NCBI RefSeq assembly: GCF_965232925.1
Contig: NZ_CBDDRA010000012.1
Coordinates: 95,428-159,427, forward strand
Length of the DNA stretch: 64,000 nt
Reading direction: 5' to 3'
Source of the DNA: Tumidithrix helvetica
GTDB taxonomy: Bacteria > Cyanobacteriota > Cyanobacteriia > Pseudanabaenales > Pseudanabaenaceae
The translations under genes and the position numbers were made by a program. Of this stretch, positions 8,312-16,212 are shown piece by piece. The notes below the pieces were generated by a model. It saw only the letters and a program-made list of their open reading frames with translations, ran no database searches and had not been told where the DNA came from. Each line of letters starts with the position of its first letter. The first letter of the stretch is position 1.

Positions 8312-9073
8312 TCACAGTAAATCGGGATCTTCACCCAATTCCCGCAGACGAGAAGCCAATCGTTCTGCCCTCAGTCGATCTGTCTCAGCTTGTTGCCGTG
8401 CTGCCTCAGCCTGTTGTTGTGCTACCTCAGCCCGTTGCTGCGCTGCTTCTTCTGGTAACAGGACTAAGGCTCCCGTTGAGTCGTAAAAACGCAACCAATT
8501 TGCCGTTTCTCGGTCAATTGTCCCTGTCCAAGTACCTAACCATAAGCCCAAGGTTTCACACCACAGCCAACCCCGACTATCAGGTTTAATCTCACGGTAG
8601 AGACTGTTGCGATGCCAACCCAACAATGATTGAGGATCGAAGGGATTGTAGACAAAGTAATCTTGGGTCTTAAAGACGCGATCGTATAACTGCTTTTTTA
8701 GCCCCAAATCTACATTGGCAGTACTAGGAGACATCAGTTCGACAATCACATCTGGATAGCGCCCTCCCTCTTCCCACACCACCCAACCTTGGCGATCGCG
8801 CTGCCCATCAACATCCAACACCACAAAAAAGTCTGGCCCTCTAAAATCTCGATTTTTGACTTGGGTGCTGCTGTAGTAGATGAACATATTGCCCCCCACA
8901 TAAAAGTCGTTTCGATCGGCACGATATTGCTGATAAGAGCGAATTAGCACATTCATCGCCACGCGATGTTGATTGGTTTCCAAGGGTTCTCCGTCATCAA
9001 AGATTAAATCTGTGGGCGGCATGGGGGGAGTCCAGCCATCAGGGGCGATCTGTTGGGGAACGGTGTTTACCAT
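8312..9073 (-). CDS. Uma2 family (DUF820) restriction-endonuclease-like protein
   Basis: About 253 residues from the ATG at 9073. A longer frame begins with TTG at 9088 but gives no better ribosome binding site. The DUF820 PD-(D/E)XK-like core is visible in RNDFYVGGNMFIYY, RDFRGPDFFVVLDV and GGRYPDVIVELMSPSTANVDLGLKKQLYD, with the D/E-x-K-like P-D-x-x-V-E-L motif. The C-terminus is a coiled coil of QQ-AE-A repeats ending RLRELGEDPDLL, usual for cyanobacterial members. The family is hugely expanded in cyanobacteria and its biological role is unclear. Both flanks carry copies of the same 163-bp sequence. Confidence 0.85.
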   Translation of the reverse strand: MVNTVPQQIAPDGWTPPMPPTDLIFDDGEPLETNQHRVAMNVLIRSYQQYRADRNDFYVGGNMFIYYSSTQVKNRDFRGPDFFVVLDVDGQRDRQGWVVWEEGGRYPDVIVELMSPSTANVDLGLKKQLYDRVFKTQDYFVYNPFDPQSLLGWHRNSLYREIKPDSRGWLWCETLGLWLGTWTGTIDRETANWLRFYDSTGALVLLPEEAAQQRAEVAQQQAEAARQQAETDRLRAERLASRLRELGEDPDLL

Positions 9074-9204
9074 AGTGAGCACCAGCAAGAAAGGCTATGT
9101 GTATATATTATCGTCGTTAAACAGGCAATTCTCATCTTCAAACATTTTTTTTGGGATTTCGGTTTCAAGGTACTACGGAAGAGGCGACAGAAGCACTTTT
9201 TGGC

Positions 9205-9367
9205 TCATCATCCAGAAAATCGTTTCCCTTCTCTTTCAATCCGTCCTTGAATATCCTTCAAAATGCTAGCAACCTCCTCTATGTCAGAGGCTAAAAGCAC
9301 AGGAGCCTTAAGCGGACTCAGCACTTCTGTCGATCGCATGGAATATTTCCTTAACAGTTGGGTGATC
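9205..9367 (-). pseudogene. Truncated duplicate of the 84-residue ORF, cut by an IS1380-type end
   Basis: Bases 9205-9367 repeat 7982-8144 with about five mismatches. The last 50 or so codons of the 84-residue ORF remain open and end at the same stop. The similarity stops where CCTGAATAATTTATCAGG (9367-9384) begins, just before an IS1380-like transposase frame. Insertion of that element therefore probably removed the 5' part. The two copies are in direct orientation on either side of the Uma2 gene. Confidence 0.65.
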
Positions 9368-9864
9368 CTGAATAATTTATCAGGAAGAGAAAGTGGAGAA
9401 AAAAAAGAGCCTAAAACTGAGTAGAATTAGGCTCTCCAGAATATTAATGGTAATATTTTCTCATGACAGCGTGTTTTTTGGAACCAGAGTTCAATTTTTA
9501 TCAAGAAAAACGATTAGAAGTAAAGTTTTCCGAGCAACAACTGAGTACAGATGGAGGGATACTGCTAACCAGGCAAGCAGAGGAAAGGGTCAAAATAATT
9601 GCAGGAATGGCAGAACGGATAGTCGATAAACGCGACCCCAACAAAATCACGCACAGTATGGAACAGCTAGTTTTACAAAGAGTTTTACATCTAGCGAATG
9701 GGTATGAAGATGCGTTGGACAGTAATTACATGAGACAAGACCCAATCTTGAAAATAGCTATTAAATGTCAAGGTTTCTGTCAGGCGTGTACTAGTGCAAC
9801 TTTCAGCTTTTTTCCCCTTTGCTCAAGAAATTTGTCAGATTTCCCATCGGTTAAGCGATCCTAA
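9367..9864 (+). mobile_element. IS1380-family remnant: left end plus transposase N-terminus
   Basis: The frame from ATG 9463 starts MTACFLEPEFNFYQEKRLEVKFSEQQLSTDGGILLTRQAEERV, followed by RIVDKRDPNKITHSMEQLVLQRVLHLANGYEDALDSNYMRQDPIL. This is the characteristic N-terminus of IS1380 transposases (DGG, then the RDP-THS and GYEDA-D blocks). Similarity ends near 9765, after about 100 of the usual 400-450 residues, and the rest of the frame looks unrelated. The left end is likely at 9367, where CCTG begins an imperfect inverted repeat. The element is dead. Confidence 0.72.
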
Positions 9865-10474
9865 TTTTCAGCTTTTTAATTAGTTTTTTCCCTTCCAGAG
9901 GATTGGTGTGTCTTTTTTTGCCAATCATGGGCGATTTGCACAGATAGGTGGCTGTAGCAACCAAAGTTTCACGACGAGACACAGCATGAATTCCCAAGGT
10001 CACCCGTTGATTATGGCTAATCACATAGAGGGTGGCGTAGGCAAAGAAAGAGGTAGTACCAGATTTGGCTTGAAATCGATAAATATAAGGGTCTTCCGCC
10101 TCACTGGCCTTGCCGTAGTAGGGTAGCAAGTTTAGGTCGATGGCAATGCGATGCGTCCCTTTTCTTACCTTAGGGGGTATCTGACTCTGTAAAGCTTGAT
10201 TTAGTTGCTTTTCCAAGGTTGTCATGTCAACAAGTTTATTCAGGTGGTATCGAATCCCATTACCTGTGGGCAATCCCTCCAAACACTTTGCTGTGTGTTC
10301 GATGCTATCTCCTCGACTAGCTGCTCAAAATAGGGTTTCAAATAGTTCTTGGGGACTGTATCCCCCTTCCATCTCGATGGGTAGATTCTGGGTTAGGCAT
10401 TGTACTGCTGCTTGCAGGGTCATTTCGTCATTTAAAGCTGGAACAGGGGATAATGAAGATGGGTAGGCGCTCAT
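9851..10474 (-). pseudogene. ISH3-like transposase remnant with internal TGA
   Basis: From ATG at 10474 the frame reads MSAYPSSLSPVPALNDEM, then QAAVQCLTQNLPIEMEGGYSPQELFETLF, and meets an in-frame TGA at 10325-10327. It continues in the same frame with AASRGDSIEHTAKCLEGLPTGNGIRYHLNKL. The second part carries HRIAIDLNLLPYYGK and GTTSFFAYATLYVI, which resemble the first DDE acidic block of ISH3-type transposases. It stops at 9851, about half the expected length, where it meets the IS1380 remnant. One nonsense codon plus truncation make it a pseudogene. Confidence 0.6.
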
Positions 10475-10739
10475 GGCTTTAATTCAACTCTTCTAGCCTA
10501 AGCCTACCCTTTCTTTGATGTATTTGCGTTCTATATTTTCGATCTACTGATTTTAGTAATCCAAGATAGTTTTTGGATTTTGGTAATCGAATCAAAACCA
10601 GCAAGACTTGACGTTACGGTAGGAATTTCCCAAGCATTTACCTATTTGTTGAGTGCTCCTAATTTACATTCAAGTTGCTATGGTATGGTCGCAAATGGAA
10701 GAGAAGTATTGTTCTTGAAATGAGATCGCCATCAAAATT

Positions 10740-10780
10740 CGCCTTACAGTCATGATTTGGCAAATCATGACTGTAAGGCG
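10740..10780. terminator. 41-bp perfect palindrome overlapping the cbpM stop
   Basis: CGCCTTACAGTCATGATTTG (10740-10759) pairs perfectly with 10761-10780 around a single unpaired base. The cbpM TGA (10765-10767) lies inside the right arm. As RNA this forms a 19-20 bp hairpin at the end of the cbpA-cbpM message. It may terminate or protect the mRNA, but it lacks a clear T run on the minus strand. The region 10475-10739 holds no gene that I can see. Confidence 0.6.
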
Positions 10781-11061
10781 GTAAGCCTTGCCCGAAGTTG
10801 GGCGATTTCCTGAGCCATATCTAGAACCATGATTGCGCCAACAAGATTGAGTCCTAAATCTCGTCGCAACCGTTGGACTTGAGCGATACGCGCAATTTCC
10901 CGCGAGTGCAGCATGGAGCCAATGGGTTCGATCAATCCCACCTGCACGTATTGCTCGATCGTCATCGTTGAGGTTTCCGTCACCAAAGCGGCATATTCAA
11001 AAGTATAAAGGCGATCGCCTTCTTGGGAGACAACTGTACAGGAAAGGCTAAACTCGCTCAT
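10765..11061 (-). CDS. cbpM: CbpM-like chaperone modulator
   Basis: This 98-residue protein has a MerR-like helical fold: FEYAALVTETSTMTIEQYVQVGLIEPIGS, then REIARIAQVQRLRRDLGLNLVGAIMVLDM and a C-terminal coiled-coil helix. Length and pattern match CbpM, which binds the J-domain of CbpA and restrains its co-chaperone and DNA-binding activity. Its ATG overlaps the cbpA stop by 4 bp (11058-11061), the usual cbpA-cbpM arrangement. The stop codon is buried in a 41-bp palindrome. Confidence 0.85.
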   Translation of the reverse strand: MSEFSLSCTVVSQEGDRLYTFEYAALVTETSTMTIEQYVQVGLIEPIGSMLHSREIARIAQVQRLRRDLGLNLVGAIMVLDMAQEIAQLRARLTALQS

Positions 11062-12023
11062 AATGTCACCTCCGCTATGGCAGAACGTGGGTTAAAACTG
11101 CTATTGGACTGAATCTTTTCGTAGCAATCGCGCTCGATATCACTCAACTCTTGCGGAGACACGATCTGAAGCTTCACAATCAGATCGGTGCGATCGCCTT
11201 TCGGTAATATCCAACCTTTGCCGCGTAGCCGCAGCGATTGCCCAGAGCGCACCCCTTTAGGAACGGTCATGGTCACGCGACCTTCTGGTGTTGGTACTTG
11301 AATTTGCGTACCTAAGACAGCTTCGTCGGGACGAATAGGAACTTCACAGGTCAGATTATCCCCAGAAAATTGAAAAAAGGGATGGGGAAACAGTTCGATC
11401 GTGAGATATAAATCACCTCGCTGTTGAGAAAAAGGGCTGGGGCGACCTTTTCCTTTAATCCGAATTCGACTGCCCCGCTTAGCGCCTGCGGGAATGCGAA
11501 CGTTCATGGCTTCATTGTCCAACTGCAACCGTTTTTGCACGCCATGAAAGGCTTCTGATAACGAGAGTGCGATCGCTGCTTCCGTATCAGGGGCTGGGGC
11601 TTGACTGCGAAATCCCGCAAAGTCCTCTGGTTGTCCATCGGAGGTGCGGCGATAGGTTCGTCCTGCTTTGGTTCTGCCGCCTAAACCACCCAGTAAATCG
11701 TTAATAAAATCATCAAAGTCGCTATACTGCTCAAATCCTGCGGCATTTTCGTTCGTTCCTCTAGGAGGAGCTACACCTTCCGCCGATTGCTTCCAGTACT
11801 GTCCAAATTGGTCATACTTTTTGCGCGTTTCGGGATTTGAGACAACTTCGTTGGCTTCATTAATGTCTTTAAATTTCGCCTCAGCTTCTGGATTGCCGGG
11901 ATTTACGTCAGGATGGTATTTTCGGGCAAGTTTGCGATATGCCCGCTTAATTTCCTCAGAAGTTGCAGTTTTACTGACTCCCAGAATGGTGTAGTAGTCT
12001 TTGAAGTCGGTTGCAGTGGGCAT
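11058..12023 (-). CDS. cbpA: CbpA-type DnaJ co-chaperone (curved DNA-binding protein)
   Basis: This 321-residue protein has an N-terminal J-domain (residues about 8-72) with the HPD tripeptide at 37-39. A G/S-rich linker with GLGG follows, then the DnaJ C-terminal beta-sandwich domains (about 145-310: RIPAGAKRGSRIRIKGKG, then TMTVPKGVRSGQSLRLRGKG). The Cys-rich zinc finger of DnaJ is absent, as in CbpA. It stimulates DnaK and in E. coli also binds curved DNA. It is followed by cbpM with a 4-bp overlap. The neighbourhood of stress and envelope genes fits a stress role. Confidence 0.9.
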   Translation of the reverse strand: MPTATDFKDYYTILGVSKTATSEEIKRAYRKLARKYHPDVNPGNPEAEAKFKDINEANEVVSNPETRKKYDQFGQYWKQSAEGVAPPRGTNENAAGFEQYSDFDDFINDLLGGLGGRTKAGRTYRRTSDGQPEDFAGFRSQAPAPDTEAAIALSLSEAFHGVQKRLQLDNEAMNVRIPAGAKRGSRIRIKGKGRPSPFSQQRGDLYLTIELFPHPFFQFSGDNLTCEVPIRPDEAVLGTQIQVPTPEGRVTMTVPKGVRSGQSLRLRGKGWILPKGDRTDLIVKLQIVSPQELSDIERDCYEKIQSNSSFNPRSAIAEVTL

Positions 12024-12043
12024 GATGGAATTCTCAGAATCGA

Positions 12044-12358
12044 TTATTCGGCGCTCGGAACATCATTGGTTAGGGATAGGTCTCCTGCATCGCTAAGATG
12101 CTCAAAGTTTATGGGGTAGTTTCCAGTTGTGGTAAACTGCTCTGCCTCTGTAGAGTTTTCTGTAGCTTCATTACTGGCAGTTTTTGTCTCTACAAGTCGG
12201 TCGATCGCAGGATTATCAAGTTGGGCTCCTGCCTCGGCTTCGGCACTTAACAGTGCATTACCTCCTGCGTAATGATTTTGCCCTGCGATCGTTTGTAGCG
12301 CTTCAGCGGCGGCTTGATTGGAAACAGTTCCTTGAGCGACCATTGATTCGTCATTCAT
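12044..12358 (-). CDS. Hypothetical 104-residue acidic, Ala-rich protein
   Basis: This is a hydrophilic, low-complexity sequence rich in Ala, Glu, Asn and Thr (NQAAAEALQTIAGQNHYAGGNALLSAEAEAGAQ, then TEAEQFTTTGNYPINFEHLSDAGDLS). I recognise no domain, signal peptide or membrane segment, and it is probably disordered. An AGAGG site lies 8 nt before the ATG. It is 20 bp upstream of cbpA on the same strand and may be co-transcribed with it. Confidence 0.55.
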   Translation of the reverse strand: MNDESMVAQGTVSNQAAAEALQTIAGQNHYAGGNALLSAEAEAGAQLDNPAIDRLVETKTASNEATENSTEAEQFTTTGNYPINFEHLSDAGDLSLTNDVPSAE

Positions 12359-12391
12359 GATGGAAACCTCTTAAATTAGATGGTGGATAAT

Positions 12392-13414
12392 TCATTTCTT
12401 GGTTGGATCGTCACTAACCTGAACGATGAGCTTGCCAAAGTTCTTCCCTTGCAGTAAACCAATAAACGCATTGGGTGCGGCTTCTAGACCTTTGACGATA
12501 TCTTCCTTGTACTTGAGCTTGCCTGCCAGTAACCACTGGGATACATCCTTGATAAACTCAGCGTGCCGCTCTTGGTAATCGCCCACGAGAAACCCCTCAA
12601 TCAAGGCTCGTTTCACCAAGAGCGGCATCAGGTTAGGTCCTGGAGGTAGTTTTTCGGCATTGTACTGAGAGATCAAACCCACCAAAGGAATTCTGGCTCC
12701 CAGATTGATCTGTTGCAACACGGCTTCTAAAATTGGTCCTGCCGTATGATCGACATAGACATCAATACCATTGGGGCAAGCAGCTTTCAAGGCGACACCT
12801 AGGTCTTGAGTTTTGCGATTAATGCAGGCATCAAAGCCCAGTTCATCTACGACATATTTACATTTCTCTTCACTCCCAACAATGCCCACTGCCCGACAGC
12901 CCTTGATTTTGGCAATTTGCCCCACAACCGCACCCACTGCCCCAGAGGCCGCAGAAACCACAACTGTTTCGCCTGCTTTGGGCTTGCCAATATCTAGCAA
13001 GGCAAAATAGGCTGTCATTCCAGGCATTCCTGTAATGCCTAGGGCATAGGAAAGTGGTACTTGATTGGGGTCAAGCTTTCTTAAGGTTTCGCCTTTTGAA
13101 ATTCCATAGGATTGCCAACCGTCATAGCCCACAACGAAATCTCCCACTGAAAATTGGGGATGGTTTGATTTCACCACTTGGCTGACAGTGCTACCCACCA
13201 TGACCTTGCCTAACTCCGCTGGTGTTGCATAGGAGGCGCGATCGCTCATGCGTCCTCGCATATAAGGGTCAAGGGACAAGTAAATCGTGCGGTTAAGAAT
13301 TTCTGATTCTCCCAATTCTGGAAGTTCTGTTTCGACCAAAGCAAAATCGCTCTCTTGGGGTTCTGCGATCGGATAATTTTTGAGCAGGATTTGTTGGTTC
13401 ATCAATCTAGACAT
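12392..13414 (-). CDS. NADP-dependent medium-chain oxidoreductase (CurA / leukotriene B4 dehydrogenase-like)
   Basis: I place the start at ATG 13414 (MSRLMNQQILLKNYP, 340 residues), because AGGAGT lies just upstream; an in-frame ATG at 13453 lacks a site. The features are those of the zinc-free MDR branch: LDPYMRGRMSD, the GMTAYFALLDIG segment, a Rossmann VVVSAASGAVGAVVGQIAKIKGC with SGAVG, and a YVDHTAGPILEAVL region. Members reduce alpha,beta-unsaturated ketones or aldehydes with NADPH, so lipid-peroxide detoxification is plausible. No adjacent regulator is present. Confidence 0.85.
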   Translation of the reverse strand: MSRLMNQQILLKNYPIAEPQESDFALVETELPELGESEILNRTIYLSLDPYMRGRMSDRASYATPAELGKVMVGSTVSQVVKSNHPQFSVGDFVVGYDGWQSYGISKGETLRKLDPNQVPLSYALGITGMPGMTAYFALLDIGKPKAGETVVVSAASGAVGAVVGQIAKIKGCRAVGIVGSEEKCKYVVDELGFDACINRKTQDLGVALKAACPNGIDVYVDHTAGPILEAVLQQINLGARIPLVGLISQYNAEKLPPGPNLMPLLVKRALIEGFLVGDYQERHAEFIKDVSQWLLAGKLKYKEDIVKGLEAAPNAFIGLLQGKNFGKLIVQVSDDPTKK

Positions 13415-13615
13415 ATAACTCCTGAATACTTGCGAGAATTCTTGACAAAACACTGAGCGAAATGTGGCGATCGCCGCATCAAGTTTGGTCTTGATAGATA
13501 ACCTATGTAATACTTCTATGCGACGATGGTTTGATTTACTGCGTGAATTGCTTGACTACGAGATAAATTGAATTAAACGTAATAAAAAGCTTGAAAACGC
13601 AATACATCTAAAAAA

Positions 13616-13680
13616 CTTCCAGCACGTACAGGCAAGATGCCTGCGCTACAAGTTAATTACAACTCGTTTAGGATTGTTAT
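13616..13680 (-). repeat. 65-bp dispersed intergenic repeat, copy 1
   Basis: The reverse complement of this segment aligns over 65 bp with 23388-23452, about 85-90% identical by eye. It carries a hairpin CAGGCA-AGA-TGCCTG (13629-13643). Both copies are intergenic and lie in opposite orientations. The rest of the gap 13415-13705 shows no gene. The element is non-coding. Confidence 0.65.
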
Positions 13681-13705
13681 AGATCGTGCGATCGCATCCA
13701 AAGAA

Positions 13706-14983
13706 CTATCTTCGATCTAAGATAATCTCTGCATCCGCAGGCATTCCCGGTTTAGCAAATCCATTGGGTTGCTCTAGACTCAGTTTCACGCCAAACACCT
13801 GTTCCACTCGATCTTTCTGAAAGTAGACATTTTCTGGTGTAAAGGATGCTTTTGCATCGATCGCAACAATCGTTGCTTTTAAGGGATGTTGACGGTCTGG
13901 ATCGTTATCCAGATAGACCCTCGCAGATCCTCCAACCCAAATTCGACCGATGTCTCCTCCGGGAATAAAGCCGCGCATATAGACTTGATTTAGATCCACA
14001 ATACGGAGCAGAGGACGACTGGGCAAAACTACTGTGCCTGTTTCTACACTGCGCATCGTCACAACCCCATCGATTGGACTATTGACCGTAAGATTATTCA
14101 GACGGGTTTGAATCAGTTGGCGATTGGCTTCAGCAGTTTGAACATCGGCTTGGGCAGCAACAAGCGTAGCTTGGGCTTGGGCTAACTGAGTTCGGAAGCG
14201 ACTAACATTCGTTTCTTGGCGATTAGGATTGAGGCTTGATGTTTGGGCTTGCGTCAATTTTCCCCGAGCAATTTGGATGGCTTGACTGGCGGCTTTCACT
14301 GCGGCTAGGCGACTTTGAAGCCCTGCCTCGGCAACGTTGAATGTCGTTTTTGCCAAGTCATAGCGCTGTCGCGTCTCAGCCCCTTGAGACGCGAGATTGA
14401 AATAGCGATCGCGATCGACTCTTGCCTGCTCGAGCAGTGCTCTTGCTTCTCCAACTCTTGCCTGTTCTTGTTCGAGAATTGCCTGTGCCGTTGCGACGAT
14501 CCCGTCAGCTTCTGTGACTTTTCCTTGAGTGTCACCCTCAGATTGCTGTAAATTTAGTCGAGCATCTTCGACTTGAGCTTCTGCTGCCGAGATTTGTAAA
14601 CGCGCGCTGACTTCTCGTTGCTTGGCGGCATCGACCTGTGAAGTGGCAGCTTGCAGTTCCGCTCGCACTTCGTCGTCACTTAAACGCACTAGCAATTGTC
14701 CTTTTTTAACCATGGTTCCCTCTCGCACAGTCACTTCTTCGACGCGCCCAGCGCCCTTGGTGCTAACATCGGTTTCATAGCCTTCGATCCGTCCGCTCAA
14801 TTGAATCAAGCGATCGGTCTTAGGACGTGACCCGTACCAAATTCCGATGCCAATGCCTGCGATCGCCGCTGTCCCCATTAAAATCCATAACCAACGCCGT
14901 TGAGGTGGTTTTTTGAGTATTTGTGGAGATGCGGACGGCGCATTTTCTACTACGACCTTTGAAGAATCAACAGTTTTTGTCAT
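13706..14983 (-). CDS. HlyD/YbhG-type periplasmic adaptor of an ABC exporter
   Basis: The 425-residue protein has one N-terminal membrane anchor (RRWLWILMGTAAIAGIGIGIWYG, residues about 28-50). A lipoyl/barrel-sandwich half follows (GRIEGYETDVSTKGAGRVEEVTVREGTMVKKGQLLVRL), then a long Ala/Gln-rich coiled-coil hairpin (about 115-275), the second lipoyl half (LTVNSPIDGVVTMRSVETGTVV) and a beta-barrel. This is a membrane-fusion adaptor, linking an inner-membrane ABC transporter to the outer envelope. An AGAGG site precedes the ATG. It is the last gene of a four-gene operon with one ATPase and two permeases, matching ybhF-S-R plus ybhG. Confidence 0.9.
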   Translation of the reverse strand: MTKTVDSSKVVVENAPSASPQILKKPPQRRWLWILMGTAAIAGIGIGIWYGSRPKTDRLIQLSGRIEGYETDVSTKGAGRVEEVTVREGTMVKKGQLLVRLSDDEVRAELQAATSQVDAAKQREVSARLQISAAEAQVEDARLNLQQSEGDTQGKVTEADGIVATAQAILEQEQARVGEARALLEQARVDRDRYFNLASQGAETRQRYDLAKTTFNVAEAGLQSRLAAVKAASQAIQIARGKLTQAQTSSLNPNRQETNVSRFRTQLAQAQATLVAAQADVQTAEANRQLIQTRLNNLTVNSPIDGVVTMRSVETGTVVLPSRPLLRIVDLNQVYMRGFIPGGDIGRIWVGGSARVYLDNDPDRQHPLKATIVAIDAKASFTPENVYFQKDRVEQVFGVKLSLEQPNGFAKPGMPADAEIILDRR

Positions 14984-15010
14984 AATTACCTCTTTAGTTG
15001 AATATGGAAT

Positions 15011-16135
15011 CTAGTTCAGTTGACTTCGATAATGTCTTGCACTCACGAAAAGCGTTGTCACGGCAAATAAAAACATCGCGATCGCATTTACCCCCCAAAC
15101 CTCTAAACCAACGCCCTTAAGCAAAATGCCCCGTAGAATAATTAGATAATGGTACAGTGGATTCATCTGGGCAATCCAACGAAATAGAAGAGGCATACTG
15201 TTAATGGATGTTACGGCACCCCCCAGCAAAATGATTGGAATATTTAAGAAGATACCAATCAGAATCGTTTGCAATTTATTTTTTGAAAATGCGGAAATTG
15301 CCAGTCCAATCGATACACCAATTTGAATAAACAGAATTGAGAAGATTAGCAGTAGAAAAACATTACCCCGAAATGGGATTTGGAAAATCCAATGCGCCGT
15401 AGCAAAGCACATCAGTAAGGTAACGCTTAACAAGCCAGAGATTGGTACGATTTTAGAAATCAGAATCGATGTAGAAGCGACTGGAGTCATCAAGAGCTGC
15501 TCTAGCGTACCCTGATCTTTTTCCCGCACGGCTTCTACTGCGGCGGCTAAGATGGCGCTCAATGTCATAATTGCGCCAATCACTCCCGGGACAAAGAACC
15601 AGCTATCAAGGGTTCCTGGATTATAGCGAAATGTAATCTGTGGCTGGATCGGAAGCTTGAAATCAAGGGAAAGGGGCTGATATTGTTTCAGAAGACTGAG
15701 ATTGAACTGGGTTGTAATCTGGGCAACATAGCCCTTTGCCAAGCCCGAACTATAAGCATTAATCCCGTCAATCACAAATCCGACTTCGGCTTTGCCTGTC
15801 TGAAGTAGATCTCGGCTGAATGTGGGAGGAATCATCAGACCAGCATCGACTTTCCCCTGGGCAACCTGTTGCGTTAAATCTTGCTGCGTGTTGGAATAGC
15901 GATCGATGAGAAAGATATGGTTTTCAGTAAAGGCATTGATGAAATCGCGACTCATTGCCCCTTGATTTTGGTCTAAGATGCTTAGTCGTAAATGATTCAC
16001 GTTGGAGTTTAGAACATAGCCAAAAATGACCATCGAGAGAATGGGTGCGAGGGTCAAGAAAATCACCAACTGTCGGTTTCGCAGCAGTTCAGTAGATTCC
16101 TTAATGAGTAGTGCAAGCAAACGGCGGCTTAACAT
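15011..16135 (-). CDS. ABC-2 type permease, YbhR-like
   Basis: The best start is ATG 16135 (MLSRRLLALLIKESTELLRNRQ), with AAGGGGAA directly upstream, giving 374 residues. A 60-residue upstream extension of the frame overlaps the previous gene and is probably not translated. Topology is that of ABC2_membrane_3: one N-terminal helix (VIFLTLAPILSMVIFGYVL), a periplasmic domain of about 150 residues (LDQNQGAMSRDF, IDGINAYSSGLAKGY), then about five helices with the EAVREKDQGTLEQLLMTPV coupling segment that contacts the ATPase. It pairs with the adjacent paralogous permease. Confidence 0.88.
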   Translation of the reverse strand: MLSRRLLALLIKESTELLRNRQLVIFLTLAPILSMVIFGYVLNSNVNHLRLSILDQNQGAMSRDFINAFTENHIFLIDRYSNTQQDLTQQVAQGKVDAGLMIPPTFSRDLLQTGKAEVGFVIDGINAYSSGLAKGYVAQITTQFNLSLLKQYQPLSLDFKLPIQPQITFRYNPGTLDSWFFVPGVIGAIMTLSAILAAAVEAVREKDQGTLEQLLMTPVASTSILISKIVPISGLLSVTLLMCFATAHWIFQIPFRGNVFLLLIFSILFIQIGVSIGLAISAFSKNKLQTILIGIFLNIPIILLGGAVTSINSMPLLFRWIAQMNPLYHYLIILRGILLKGVGLEVWGVNAIAMFLFAVTTLFVSARHYRSQLN

Positions 16136-16212
16136 ATTCCCCTTTCCATGATGGTTATCTCCTAACGATTCGTCAATGATGCTTTCAGGTGAGACACAGC
16201 CATAAATCACAT

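Noticed and set aside
9393..9629. ORF overlapping the IS1380 start in another frame
   Set aside because: The IS1380 homology is in the frame from 9463; the overlapping frame has none.
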